Positions 9,350 through 18,906 of a stretch of 64,000 bases of DNA are shown here, in pieces; positions within the stretch are counted from its first letter, which is position 1; each line of letters opens with the position of its first letter. The stretch comes from Actinomycetales bacterium Actino_02 (lineage in GTDB: Bacteria; Actinomycetota; Actinomycetes; Propionibacteriales; Propionibacteriaceae). A model generated the notes under the pieces. It was not told the DNA's origin. It ran no database searches and saw nothing but the letters and a program-made list of their open reading frames with translations. The position numbers and the translations under genes are program-made. Where the stretch lies: the NCBI GenBank assembly GCA_001603275.1, contig LUYM01000020.1, forward strand, positions 275,670 to 339,669, written 5' to 3'.

Positions 9350-10906
9350 TCAGGCCTCCTTCTTGAACATGCCGAGCATCCGGTACGAGACCAGGAACCC
9401 GCCGAAGATGTTGATCGATGCGATGGTCGCCGCGATGAAACTCATCACCAGGACCGCGATATTGGTCGAGCCCAGCTGCAGCAGCGCGCCGACCAGGATG
9501 ATGCCCGAGATGGCGTTGGTCTGGGCCATCAGCGGAGTGTGCAGCGAGTGGGCAACGCCGCTGACCACGTAGAAGCCGACCACCACAGCCAAGGCGAACA
9601 CGGTGAACGCCCCGACGAAGCTGGCCGGTGAGAAGGTCACGGCGAGGACGACCAGAGCCGCGGCGAGCGCCGACCAGATCAGCTGACGGGTGGTCTTGGC
9701 CTTGGCTGCGGCCGCCTCACGGGCCGCCTTCACTGCCGGGTCTTCAGCCGGCTTGGCCTCCACGGCCGCCGTCGGTGCTGCCGACACTTGCACCGGTGGC
9801 GGTGGCCACAAGACTTCGCCGTCCTTGGTCACGGTCATGCCGCGGACCACGACGTCGGAGAAGTCGAAGACGACTTCGCCGTCCTTGCCCGGGGTGAGCA
9901 GCTTCATCAGGTTGACGACGTTGGTGCCGAACAACTGCGAGGCCTGGGTTGGCAGCCGACCGGCCAGGTCGGTGTAGCCGATGATCTTCACGCCGTTGGC
10001 GGTGACGACCAGCTTGTCGGCTACCGAACCCTCGACGTTTCCGCCGTTCGAGGCAGCCATGTCGACGATCACCGACCCCGGCTTCATGGTGGCCACCATC
10101 GCGGCGGTGATCAGCCGGGGCGCGGGGCGTCCGGGGATCAACGCGGTGGTGATGATGATGTCGACGTCCTTGCACTGCTCGGCGTACATCTCAGCGGCAG
10201 CCTTGTTGTAGGCCTCCGAGGCCTCCTTGGCGTAGCCGTCACTCGACTTCTGCTGCTCGGCCTTGACCGCGACGAACTCGCCGCCCATCGACTGGACCTG
10301 CTCGGCGACCTCGGCGCGCAGATCGGTGGCCCGGACGATCGCACCCAGCGACTTCGCCGTGCCGATCGCCGCCAGACCGGCCACGCCGGCGCCGGAGACG
10401 AACACCTTGGCCGGGGGAACCTTGCCGGCCGCAGTGACCTGGCCGGTGAAGAACGACCCGAACTCGTTGGCCGCCTCCACGACGGCGCGGTAGCCGGCGA
10501 TGTTGGCCATCGAGCTCAACACGTCCAGTGCTTGAGCGCGGGAGATGCGCGGCACGGCGTCCATTGCCAGTGCGGTGATCTTGCGCTCGTTGAGGGCTGC
10601 GACCAGCTCGGGGCTGCGCGCCGGAGCCAGCAACGAGACCAGCACCGCGCCTTCGCGGAGCTTGGCGATCTCGGCGTCGCTGGGGGCGTTGATCTTGGCC
10701 ACCATCGGTGCAGCCCAGACGTCCGCGCCGTCGGCAACAGTGGCACCGGCAGCTGCATAGTCGGCGTCGGGGTAGGAGGCCAAGGTTCCGGCCCCCTTCT
10801 CGACGAGCACCGTGTGGCCGAGCTTGATGAGCTGAGCGACGGTCTTCGGGGTGGCCGCAACGCGGGTCTCCCCGGCCTGGCTCTCCAGGGGGATGCCGAT
10901 CTGCAT
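9350..10906 (-). CDS. pntA: NAD(P) transhydrogenase subunit alpha (fused form)
   Basis: PntA binds NAD(H) (domain I) and adds membrane helices to PntB. The 518-aa protein has the N-terminal [18 protein letters not shown] motif, an AlaDH/PNT domain with a dinucleotide-binding loop ([11 protein letters not shown]) and [11 protein letters not shown], then an Ala/Pro linker and four hydrophobic segments at the C-terminus ([17 protein letters not shown] between the last ones). This is the single-chain form of the enterobacterial type, rather than the split PntAA/PntAB seen in mycobacteria. The ATG at 10906 is preceded by AAGGA; the longer open frame upstream has no family similarity. Confidence 0.95.
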   Translation of the reverse strand: MQIGIPLESQAGETRVAATPKTVAQLIKLGHTVLVEKGAGTLASYPDADYAAAGATVADGADVWAAPMVAKINAPSDAEIAKLREGAVLVSLLAPARSPELVAALNERKITALAMDAVPRISRAQALDVLSSMANIAGYRAVVEAANEFGSFFTGQVTAAGKVPPAKVFVSGAGVAGLAAIGTAKSLGAIVRATDLRAEVAEQVQSMGGEFVAVKAEQQKSSDGYAKEASEAYNKAAAEMYAEQCKDVDIIITTALIPGRPAPRLITAAMVATMKPGSVIVDMAASNGGNVEGSVADKLVVTANGVKIIGYTDLAGRLPTQASQLFGTNVVNLMKLLTPGKDGEVVFDFSDVVVRGMTVTKDGEVLWPPPPVQVSAAPTAAVEAKPAEDPAVKAAREAAAAKAKTTRQLIWSALAAALVVLAVTFSPASFVGAFTVFALAVVVGFYVVSGVAHSLHTPLMAQTNAISGIILVGALLQLGSTNIAVLVMSFIAATIASINIFGGFLVSYRMLGMFKKEA

Positions 10907-11220
10907 AAGTTGTAAGTCCTTCCGACGAAGTCGGCCCGGCAAAGCCAACGGTCGGTAGCGTAGTGGGCTTGGGGGCGAACATCCTCCCTCGACTCGGGGC
11001 GTGGGCCGAGCGATCGTGCAGTGGGGCTGGATTCGTCCGGACTCAGAGACAACGATTACGCACGCCGATTGGCCCGGTGGTAGTGCGGGCCGGTAGCATT
11101 GCTTCGCCGTCATGACGGCCGCGGACGCCCAAGAGCTCCCACGATCCGAAATCTGAACGAATCGGACCTTTGGTCAGGGGAGCGCCGCGCAACGGGAAAC
11201 CGAGAGGAGAGCAGCCGAAG
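10907..11220. other. Divergent intergenic region pntA / rpsO
   Basis: The 314 bp between the divergent pntAB operon and rpsO contain no convincing gene. On the plus strand TAGCAT (11094-11099) is a possible -10 for rpsO, giving a leader of about 115 nt. On the minus strand TACGCT (10962-10957) is a possible -10 for pntA. A small hairpin (10922-10934) lies just upstream of the pntA ribosome-binding site. All three are weak calls. Confidence 0.4.
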
Positions 11221-11484
11221 ATGGACGCTGACACCAAGAAGAAGATCATCGAAGAGTACGCGATCGCCCCGGGCGACACCGGTTCGCCGGACGTCCAGAT
11301 TGCGCTGCTCACCAAGCGGATCGCGCACCTGACCGAGCACCTGAAGGAGCACAAGGGCGACCACCACAGCCGCCGTGGCCTGATGCTGCTGGTCGGCCAG
11401 CGCCGCCGCCTGCTCAACTACGTCATGAAGAACGACGTTGAGCACTACCGTTCGCTGATCGCTCGCCTCGGCCTGCGTCGGTGA
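11221..11484 (+). CDS. rpsO: 30S ribosomal protein S15
   Basis: The 87-aa product matches S15 along its length: [17 protein letters not shown] and [29 protein letters not shown] are the rRNA-binding core. S15 binds the 16S central domain early in assembly. The ATG at 11221 gives the usual length; an open frame upstream would add 17 unrelated residues. An AGGAG lies 5' of it. pnp follows after 186 bp and a hairpin, the usual rpsO-pnp pairing. Confidence 0.97.
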   Translation: MDADTKKKIIEEYAIAPGDTGSPDVQIALLTKRIAHLTEHLKEHKGDHHSRRGLMLLVGQRRRLLNYVMKNDVEHYRSLIARLGLRR

Positions 11485-11499
11485 CACTCGCTTTTTGAT

Positions 11500-11528
11500 C
11501 AGCCGGTGACGGACTCCGTCACCGGCTG
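11500..11528 (+). terminator. Hairpin between rpsO and pnp
   Basis: A 13-bp perfect stem (11500-11512 with 11516-11528) closes a 3-nt loop and is followed by TTCG. In other bacteria the rpsO-pnp junction holds a terminator and a processed hairpin through which PNPase controls its own mRNA; this hairpin could play either part. Confidence 0.7.
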
Positions 11529-11670
11529 TTCGTGCATACAACACAAGATGAGAGCCCCGGCCAATACCTGGTTTGGTCCTCGGTAGTGACTTTCGGGAAA
11601 CCTTCGGGTTGCCCGCGAGCCTCGATCGAAGACCGGGCGAGGAGCGGCGGGGCAGAGGAAAGGAATCTGA

Positions 11671-13881
11671 ATGGAAGGTCCTGAGATTCGCTTCACCGAG
11701 GCCGTGATTGACAACGGTTCTTTCGGTAAGCACGTGGTCCGGTTCGAGACCGGGCTGCTCGCCAAGCAGGCCAACGGTTCTGCTGCTGTCTACCTGGATG
11801 GCGACACCATGTTGCTGTCCGCCACCACCGCGGCCAAGAATCCGCGAGATGCTGTCGACTTCTTCCCGCTGACCGTCGATGTCGAGGAGCGGATGTACGC
11901 CGCGGGTCGGATCCCCGGCTCGTTCTTCCGTCGCGAAGGCCGTCCGTCCGAGGGCGCCATCCTGGCCGCCCGGCTGACCGACCGTCCGCTGCGTCCCTGC
12001 TTCGTCAAGGGGCTGCGCAACGAGGTCCAGGTCGTCATCACCGTGATGGCGCTGAACCCGAACGTCCGCTTCGACGTGCTGGCCATCAACGCCGGCTCGG
12101 CTTCCACCACGCTGGCCGGCCTGCCGTTCTCCGGCCCGGTCGGTGGCCTGCGGATCGCCCTGATCGGTGATCAGTGGGTCGGTTTCCCGACCGTCGAGCA
12201 GATGGAGCAGTCCACCTTCGAGATGGCGATCGCCGGCCGGGTGCTGCCCGATGGTGACGTGGCCATCATGATGGTCGAGGCCGAGTCCACCGCCGCCACC
12301 TGGGACCTGGTTCGCTCCGGCCGCACCGCTCCGACCGAAGAGGTCGTCGCTGCCGGTCTGGAGGCTGCCAAGCCGTTCATCAAGGCGCTGTGCGACGCGC
12401 AGGCCGAGCTGGCCGCCATGGCACCCAAGCCGGTCAGCCAGTTCCCGGTGTTCCTGGACTACCAGCCCGACGTGTTCGAGGCTGTCGAGGCTGCCGGCAC
12501 CGAGCGGCTCAAGGCCGTGATGAGCATCGCCGGCAAGGCTGAGCGTGAGACCGCCACCGACGAGCTCAAGGCTGCCCTGCACGCCGAGCTCGACGCGCAG
12601 TTCCCGGAGCGGGAGAAGGAGATCAGCGGGGCGTTCAACTCGCTGACCAAGAAGGTCGTCCGGCACCGCACGCTCACCGAGAAGGTGCGCATCGACGGCC
12701 GTGGCGTCCGCGACATCCGGACGCTGTCGGCTGAGGTCGGCGTGCTGCCCCGGGTGCACGGTTCGGCGCTGTTCCAGCGTGGCGAGACCCAGATCCTGGG
12801 CGTCTCCACTCTGAACATGCTGGACATGGAGCAGAAGCTGGACACGCTCTCCCCGGAGACCACCAAGCGCTACATGCACAACTACAACTTCCCGCCCTAC
12901 TCCACCGGTGAGACCGGCCGGGTCGGTTCGCCGAAGCGGCGCGAGATCGGCCACGGTGCGCTCGCAGAGCGTGCTCTGGTGCCGGTGCTGCCCAAGCGGG
13001 ACGAGTTCCCCTACGCGATCCGCGAGGTGTCCGAGGCTCTCGGCTCCAACGGTTCGACCTCGATGGGCTCGGTGTGTGCGTCCACGCTGGCGCTGCTGAA
13101 TGCCGGTGTGCCGCTGAAGGCACCGGTGGCCGGTATCGCCATGGGCCTGATGAGCGAAGAGATCGACGGCGAGACCAAGTACGTCGCGCTGACCGACATC
13201 CTGGGTGCCGAGGACGCACTGGGTGACATGGACTTCAAGGTTGCGGGTACCCGCGACTTCGTCACCGCCCTGCAGTTGGACACCAAGCTGAACGGCATCC
13301 CCTCTGAGGTGCTGGCCGGCGCGCTCCAGCAGGCTCGCGAGGCCCGTCACACGATCCTGGACGTGATGGCCGAGGCCATCGACACCCCGGACGAGATGAG
13401 CCCCTACGCTCCGCGGATCATCACCATCCGGATCCCGGTCGACAAGATCGGTGAGGTGATCGGGCCCAAGGGCAAGATGATCAACCAGATCCAGGACGAC
13501 ACCGGCGCCAACATCTCGATCGAGGATGACGGCACGATCTACATCGGTGCCGACAACGGTGAAGCCGCTGAGGCTGCCCGCGCCATCATCAACGGGATCG
13601 CGAACCCGACGATGCCGGAGAAGGGCGAGCGCTACCTGGGTACGGTCGTGAAGATCATGCCGTTCGGTGCGTTCATCTCCCTGCTTCCGGGCAAGGACGG
13701 CCTGCTGCACATCTCCAAGCTGCGTTCGCTGGCCGGCGGTGGCCGGGTGGAGAACGTGGAGGACGTGGTCAGCGTCGGCCAGAAGATCCAGGTGGAGATC
13801 TCCGAGATCGACGAGAAGGGCAAGCTGTCCCTGATCCCGGTCGTCGAGGAGAAGGCTGCCGAGGCTCCGGCTGAGGCCTGA
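11671..13881 (+). CDS. pnp: Polynucleotide phosphorylase
   Basis: PNPase degrades RNA 3' to 5' by phosphorolysis. The 736-aa product has two RNase PH domains (residues about 15-240 and 330-560, with [20 protein letters not shown] and [21 protein letters not shown]), a KH domain with GPKG at 598-601, and a C-terminal S1 domain ([20 protein letters not shown]). The protein ends in a short Ala/Glu tail. GAAAGGAA precedes the ATG. A 15-bp terminator lies 40 bp past the stop codon. Confidence 0.98.
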   Translation: MEGPEIRFTEAVIDNGSFGKHVVRFETGLLAKQANGSAAVYLDGDTMLLSATTAAKNPRDAVDFFPLTVDVEERMYAAGRIPGSFFRREGRPSEGAILAARLTDRPLRPCFVKGLRNEVQVVITVMALNPNVRFDVLAINAGSASTTLAGLPFSGPVGGLRIALIGDQWVGFPTVEQMEQSTFEMAIAGRVLPDGDVAIMMVEAESTAATWDLVRSGRTAPTEEVVAAGLEAAKPFIKALCDAQAELAAMAPKPVSQFPVFLDYQPDVFEAVEAAGTERLKAVMSIAGKAERETATDELKAALHAELDAQFPEREKEISGAFNSLTKKVVRHRTLTEKVRIDGRGVRDIRTLSAEVGVLPRVHGSALFQRGETQILGVSTLNMLDMEQKLDTLSPETTKRYMHNYNFPPYSTGETGRVGSPKRREIGHGALAERALVPVLPKRDEFPYAIREVSEALGSNGSTSMGSVCASTLALLNAGVPLKAPVAGIAMGLMSEEIDGETKYVALTDILGAEDALGDMDFKVAGTRDFVTALQLDTKLNGIPSEVLAGALQQAREARHTILDVMAEAIDTPDEMSPYAPRIITIRIPVDKIGEVIGPKGKMINQIQDDTGANISIEDDGTIYIGADNGEAAEAARAIINGIANPTMPEKGERYLGTVVKIMPFGAFISLLPGKDGLLHISKLRSLAGGGRVENVEDVVSVGQKIQVEISEIDEKGKLSLIPVVEEKAAEAPAEA

Positions 13882-13921
13882 TCTGCGATCACCACGGCTC
13901 TATTGAGCCGATGAGCTAGCG

Positions 13922-13955
13922 ACAGTGGCCGACCCCGTACGGGGTCGGCCACTGT
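13922..13955 (+). terminator. Terminator after pnp
   Basis: A 15-bp perfect stem (13922-13936 with 13941-13955) with a GTAC loop, followed by GCGTTT. Confidence 0.85.
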
Positions 13956-14040
13956 GCGTTTCCGGGTCCATCCCGTCCCCTCCGCCCCGCGCCGTCCGTT
14001 GCCGGGCCGTTCCGACCGTCCGCATCGCTACCGGTAGGAC

Positions 14041-14139
14041 CGCTTCACTACTCGTTCTTCGCGCTTAGCTACCGGTCCCGGGGCTCCGCTACCCATGCAT
14101 GGGTAGCGAGGCGCACTGATGGGTAGCGAAGCGGCTGGC
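14041..14139. repeat. Left GGGTAGCGAAG repeat array
   Basis: This gene-free stretch holds a perfect 22-bp palindrome (14087-14108) whose halves are CGCTACCCATG and its complement, a second copy of GGGTAGCGAAGC at 14121-14132, and decayed inverted copies further left (for example GCTTAGCTACC at 14063-14073). The same unit recurs beyond the other end of the neighbouring gene, and I see no copies elsewhere in the window. The rest of the 13956-14234 gap shows nothing else. Confidence 0.8.
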
Positions 14140-14234
14140 GGGAGACGGCGTTCGTCCAGCACTTATCCACAGATCGCCGAGTATCGACCGTCGAAGCGCC
14201 CCGCGAACCATGTGATGGTGCTCTGCTGTGCACC

Positions 14235-15164
14235 ATGGACTACGGGCGGACGACCAGGGAACTCCTGGCCGATGAAGGCATGACGGCGTCCGCGCTGCGA
14301 GCGGCGTGCGAGCAAGGTCAACTCGAGCGAGTGCGCCGAGGGCACTACGCACCCAAGTGCGAGCCGGACGAGGTTGCGCGGCACCGTCGGCTCATCGCCG
14401 CCACCTTCCCGTTGTTGGCTGAGGGAAGTGTCTTGAGTCACACCTCGGCCGCAGTTCTACACAAGCTTCCGGTCCGCCCGGACCGGCTGAGTCGGATCTG
14501 GGTGACCAGGCCCGGCGACGGGCACGGCCGCCACGGTCCGGTGGTCCACCTGCGCCGATCATCCGTCGCCGACTCTGACGTGGACACGATCGATGGCTGG
14601 CTGGTCACCGGTCTCGCGCGCACCGCGATTGATCTGGCACGTGAGTTGCCCTTCGAATGGGGCGTTGTCGGGCTAGATGCTGCACTCGCGTCCGGATGTG
14701 ATCGGGAGGCCCTTGCCGAGGTACTCGGCCGAATGGGCAACTGGCCGGGGACGCGACGGGCCAATGCTGCGACCAGATTCGCTGACGGTGCGTCCGGATC
14801 GCCGGCCGAGTCGCTCAGTCGCGTCCAGATGCATCAGCTCGGACTGCCGGCACCGATCACCCAGTTCCGGGTGGTTCTGAATGGCGTTGTTGTTGCCACG
14901 ACGGACTTCGGCTGGGATGAGTACGGCCTTGTCGGGGAGTGTGACGGCAAGGTCAAGTATGGCGAGTTGCTGCGCCCGGGAGAGACTCCGGCCGACGCGG
15001 TCATGCGCGAGAAGCGGCGCGAGGAGCGGATCCGGCAGGCTGGCTACTGGATCGTCCGCTGGGGGTGGTACGAGGCGTGCCATCCCGCCGAGTTGGCGCG
15101 GGTGCTGCGCAGGGGATTCGAACTAGCTCCCGGACGTCCACAATCCGCACCCCGAACTGCGTAG
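14235..15164 (+). CDS. AbiEi-type antitoxin-domain / DUF559-like nuclease-fold protein
   Basis: A 309-aa protein of a type common in actinobacteria. Residues 1-50 form a winged-helix-like head (TASALRAACEQGQLERVRRGHYA) like that of AbiEi antitoxins. The middle has SHTSAAVLHKLPV and GLARTAIDLAREL. The C-terminus resembles a PD-(D/E)XK/DUF559 core: D224 in TDFGW, then E235-x-D237-G-K239, then EKRREERIRQAGYWIVRW. No AbiEii-type toxin gene is adjacent, so it is solitary. DNA binding and nuclease activity are inferred from the fold pattern only. Arrays of GGGTAGCGAAG repeats flank it on both sides. It sits between two housekeeping genes (pnp and dapB), which suggests it was inserted. Confidence 0.8.
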   Translation: MDYGRTTRELLADEGMTASALRAACEQGQLERVRRGHYAPKCEPDEVARHRRLIAATFPLLAEGSVLSHTSAAVLHKLPVRPDRLSRIWVTRPGDGHGRHGPVVHLRRSSVADSDVDTIDGWLVTGLARTAIDLARELPFEWGVVGLDAALASGCDREALAEVLGRMGNWPGTRRANAATRFADGASGSPAESLSRVQMHQLGLPAPITQFRVVLNGVVVATTDFGWDEYGLVGECDGKVKYGELLRPGETPADAVMREKRREERIRQAGYWIVRWGWYEACHPAELARVLRRGFELAPGRPQSAPRTA

Positions 15165-15203
15165 CCCTGCCGGTGCGAGGACCCCGGCCTCGATCGACGA
15201 TCG

Positions 15204-16103
<900 letters not shown>

Positions 16104-16187
16104 CCGGGCTGACGCGGGCCGAGAGCCGGATCGCGGGCGACCCCGGACTCCGAATCGACTCCGGCGAGTCCGAACGGCAGGGTCGGC

Positions 16188-16721
16188 CTAGACGAGCCCG
16201 GTGTGCAGCCGGACGAGCTTGATCCGCGGGCCGTCGGGGCTCATGGCGACCTCGGTGTGCGCGCCGTCGGCGGCCCAGCCAGCTGTGGTGAGGAACTCGC
16301 GCAGGACGTCGTCGGTGGCGTGCAGCCACCAGGTGGCCCGTTCGAAGCCGTCGGCGCGCAGGGTGTCGGCGACCGCATTCAGAAGACGCGAGCCGTGGCC
16401 GCAACGCCGCGCCTGTGGATCGACGATGAACTCGGCCACCAGCGCATCGGTGGCCGCGTTGGCGTCCGGATCATCGGACGGACCGACGACCGCGAATCCG
16501 ACCAGCCGTTCGGATCCGATCGCCACCAGCACCCGGAACTGGGCCAGTGGCGGACGCATGATCGCGGCCTCCCAGCTGGCGGTCATCGCGGCCAGATCGG
16601 CCGAGGCAAGCAGCTCGTCGGCCAGCTCGGTGGGGTAGTCGGCGACCCAGGCGCGCCGCTGCAGGGCGGCTATGGCAGCCGCTTCCGCGGGCAGGGCCAG
16701 GCGTACGGAGTCAGCGATCAC
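16188..16721 (-). CDS. GNAT family N-acetyltransferase
   Basis: The 177-aa product shows a GNAT fold: SVRLALPAEAAAIAALQRRAW at the start, LVAEFIVDPQARRCGHGSRLL (acetyl-CoA loop RxxGHG, about residues 108-118), and a TTAGWAADGAHTEV ending. Its substrate is unknown. It converges on dapB. The GTG start lies 6 nt after TACAGT on the minus strand with no ribosome-binding site, so the mRNA is probably leaderless. Confidence 0.85.
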   Translation of the reverse strand: MIADSVRLALPAEAAAIAALQRRAWVADYPTELADELLASADLAAMTASWEAAIMRPPLAQFRVLVAIGSERLVGFAVVGPSDDPDANAATDALVAEFIVDPQARRCGHGSRLLNAVADTLRADGFERATWWLHATDDVLREFLTTAGWAADGAHTEVAMSPDGPRIKLVRLHTGLV

Positions 16722-16727
16722 GGGGTC

Positions 16728-16733
16728 ACTGTA
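16728..16733 (-). promoter_or_regulatory. Candidate leaderless -10 of the acetyltransferase gene
   Basis: On the minus strand TACAGT is followed after 6 nt by the GTG start at 16721. Confidence 0.45.
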
Positions 16734-16789
16734 CCCATCGGCCCAGCGCGCAAGCTGCGTCGGTTTCGGTCGACGAGGGCCTTGCGGGC

Positions 16790-16795
16790 TAGTTT
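16790..16795 (+). promoter_or_regulatory. Candidate leaderless -10 of rnj
   Basis: TAGTTT is followed after 6 nt by the GTG of rnj; no Shine-Dalgarno sequence is present. Confidence 0.45.
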
Positions 16796-16801
16796 TGGCT
16801 T

Positions 16802-18484
16802 GTGCGTGAGACCCTGAAGAACCCTCCGAAGCTGGCCGCCGACACTTTGCGGGTCATTCCGCTGGGTGGTCACGGCGATATCGGCCGCAACATGAGCTGC
16901 TTTGAGATCAACTCCGAGTTGCTCTTTATCGACTGCGGGGTCCTGTTCCCGTCCGACGATCAGCCCGGCGTGGACTTGATCCTGCCGGGCCTGCACCTGA
17001 TCGAGGACCGGCTGGACGCCGTCCAAGCCCTCGTGCTCACCCACGGCCATGAGGACCACATTGGCGCGGTTCCCTACCTGCTGCGCCGCCGTCCTGACTT
17101 GCCCGTTTACGGGTCGCGACTCACCTTGGCGCTGGTCCAGGCCAAGCTGCGTGAGCATCGGGTCGGCCAGACCGACCTGCGTGAGGTCCGGGAGGGCGAT
17201 CGGGTTCAGGCCGGCGAGTTCAACCTGGAGTTCTTCGCCGTGAACCACTCGATCCCCGACGCGTTGGCGGTGGCGATCCGGACGAAGGCCGGCTCGGTGC
17301 TGCACACCGGCGACTTCAAGATGGATCAGCTCCCGCTGGATCACCGGCTCACCGATCTTCGAGGCTTCGCTCGGCTCGGCGAGGAGGGGCTGGATCTGTT
17401 CATGCCGGACTCCACCAACGCCGACACCCCCGGCTTCACCACCGGTGAGCGGGAGATCGAGCCGGCCATGGAGCGGGTGTTCGCGCAGGCGCAGAAGAAG
17501 CTGATCGTGGCCTGCTTCGCCTCGCACGTCCACCGTGTCCAACAGGTGATGGACGCCGCTGTCCGGCACCGCCGCAAGGTCGTCTATGTGGGCCGTTCGA
17601 TGCTGCGAAACATGACTGTAGCCAGGGAACTCGGCTTCCTGCGGGTACCGGAGAACACGTTGATCGAACTGAAGCAGATCGACGACTACCGCGACGACGA
17701 AGTGGTGATCATCTCCACTGGGTCGCAGGGCGAGCCGCTGAGCGCGCTGTCCCGGATCTCCAATCATGAGCACCCGGTGATCACCGCGGGCCCCGGTGAC
17801 GTGGTGCTGCTGGCCTCGTCGCTGATCCCCGGCAACGAGAACTCGGTCTACCGGGTGATCAACGCGCTGACTCGCAACGGGGTCAACGTGGTGCACAAGG
17901 GCAATGCCTTGGTCCATGTTTCCGGGCACGCCAGCGCGGGGGAGTTGCTCTACTGCTACAACCTGCTGACGCCGAAGAATGTGCTGCCGGTCCATGGCGA
18001 GGCTCGACACCTGATCGCCAATGCCAAGCTGGCGGTCTCCACCGGCGTCCCGGCCGAGCGCACGTTCGCCGTCGAGGACGGCGCCGTGATCGACCTGGCC
18101 AAGGGAGTGGCCCGAGTGGTCGGCCAGCTCGAGTGCGGCTACATCTTCGTCGACGGCCTGACCGAGGGCGAGATCGGTGATGCCGAACTCACCGATCGCA
18201 AGATCCTCGGCGAGGAGGGCTTCATCACCGTGATCGCCGTGGTGAATCTGCACAGCGCCGAACTGGTCAGCGGCCCGGACATTCACGCCCGTGGCTTCGC
18301 AGAGGACGACTCGGTCTTCGACGAGATTCGCCCCGAGCTTGCCGCGGCTCTCACCCGCGCTCTGGTCGATGGGGCCGACGACACCTACGTCCTTCAGCAG
18401 CTACTGCGCCGCCTGATCGGACGTTGGGTGAACAACAACTTCCGGCGCCGTCCGATGATCCTGCCGATCGTGGTGGCGTCCTGA
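16802..18484 (+). CDS. rnj: Ribonuclease J
   Basis: RNase J is a metallo-beta-lactamase-fold enzyme with endonuclease and 5'-3' exonuclease activity in mRNA decay and rRNA maturation. The 560-aa protein has the zinc motif HGHEDHIG starting at residue 81, HTGDFKMD, a beta-CASP domain with DSTNAD, and the VSGHASAGEL motif near residue 378. Length fits the family. The GTG start is 6 nt from a -10-like TAGTTT. In many actinobacteria rnj follows dapA; here it follows dapB and a convergent acetyltransferase gene. Confidence 0.96.
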   Translation: MRETLKNPPKLAADTLRVIPLGGHGDIGRNMSCFEINSELLFIDCGVLFPSDDQPGVDLILPGLHLIEDRLDAVQALVLTHGHEDHIGAVPYLLRRRPDLPVYGSRLTLALVQAKLREHRVGQTDLREVREGDRVQAGEFNLEFFAVNHSIPDALAVAIRTKAGSVLHTGDFKMDQLPLDHRLTDLRGFARLGEEGLDLFMPDSTNADTPGFTTGEREIEPAMERVFAQAQKKLIVACFASHVHRVQQVMDAAVRHRRKVVYVGRSMLRNMTVARELGFLRVPENTLIELKQIDDYRDDEVVIISTGSQGEPLSALSRISNHEHPVITAGPGDVVLLASSLIPGNENSVYRVINALTRNGVNVVHKGNALVHVSGHASAGELLYCYNLLTPKNVLPVHGEARHLIANAKLAVSTGVPAERTFAVEDGAVIDLAKGVARVVGQLECGYIFVDGLTEGEIGDAELTDRKILGEEGFITVIAVVNLHSAELVSGPDIHARGFAEDDSVFDEIRPELAAALTRALVDGADDTYVLQQLLRRLIGRWVNNNFRRRPMILPIVVAS

Positions 18485-18598
18485 CCGATTGGCCAGGTGG
18501 CTGAACCGTCGGGTATCGTAGGCAGGTCCCCGCAGTGGGGGCCGTTCTTCTGGCTGCGATCGTGCGCCGGAACAGTTTGGATAACGAGGAGTACTGCG

Positions 18599-18784
18599 GT
18601 GGCTGCCGTCTGTGACATCTGCGCCAAGGGGCCCGGCTTCGGGCACAACGTGCCGTGGTCGAAGAAGAAGACCAACCGGCGCTGGAACCCGAACATCCAG
18701 CGGGTTCACGCTGTGGTGGACGGCACCCCGAAGCGCCTCAATGTGTGCACCTCCTGCCTGAAGGCCGGTCGCGTCACCCGCTGA
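18599..18784 (+). CDS. rpmB: 50S ribosomal protein L28 (zinc-binding form)
   Basis: The 61-aa product is L28 with two Cys pairs, CDIC at residues 5-8 and CTSC near residue 49, so it is the zinc-binding C+ form. Actinobacteria often carry a C- paralogue elsewhere that replaces this one under zinc limitation; none is in the window. The GTG start is preceded by GAGGAG at good spacing; the frame is open upstream but unlike L28. A perfect inverted repeat terminator follows. Confidence 0.95.
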   Translation: MAAVCDICAKGPGFGHNVPWSKKKTNRRWNPNIQRVHAVVDGTPKRLNVCTSCLKAGRVTR

Positions 18785-18796
18785 ACGCATTCTGTG

Positions 18797-18824
18797 AAGA
18801 GACCCGCCCGCGGGCGGGTCTCTT
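18797..18824 (+). terminator. Terminator after rpmB
   Basis: A 28-bp perfect inverted repeat (13-14 pairs, no separate loop) whose right arm ends in TCTCTT. Confidence 0.8.
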
Positions 18825-18892
18825 GTCATGTCCGGACGCAGGTGATTCGGGACGCCGAGTGTCGGCGTGCGCCGGTCGTCGGTGGCTGCACC

Positions 18893-18898
18893 TAGGCT
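18893..18898 (+). promoter_or_regulatory. Candidate leaderless -10 of recG
   Basis: TAGGCT ends 8 nt before the GTG of recG, with no ribosome-binding site between. Confidence 0.45.
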
Positions 18899-18906
18899 GA
18901 ACGCTC

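Noticed and set aside
11110-13710. A very long open frame on the minus strand opposite rpsO and pnp
   Set aside because: It mirrors the codon pattern of pnp in high-GC DNA, has a low-complexity translation without any family motif, and pnp itself is unmistakable.
16718-18286. Long open frame opposite rnj
   Set aside because: Same GC-driven shadow effect; rnj carries all catalytic motifs and the reverse translation has none.
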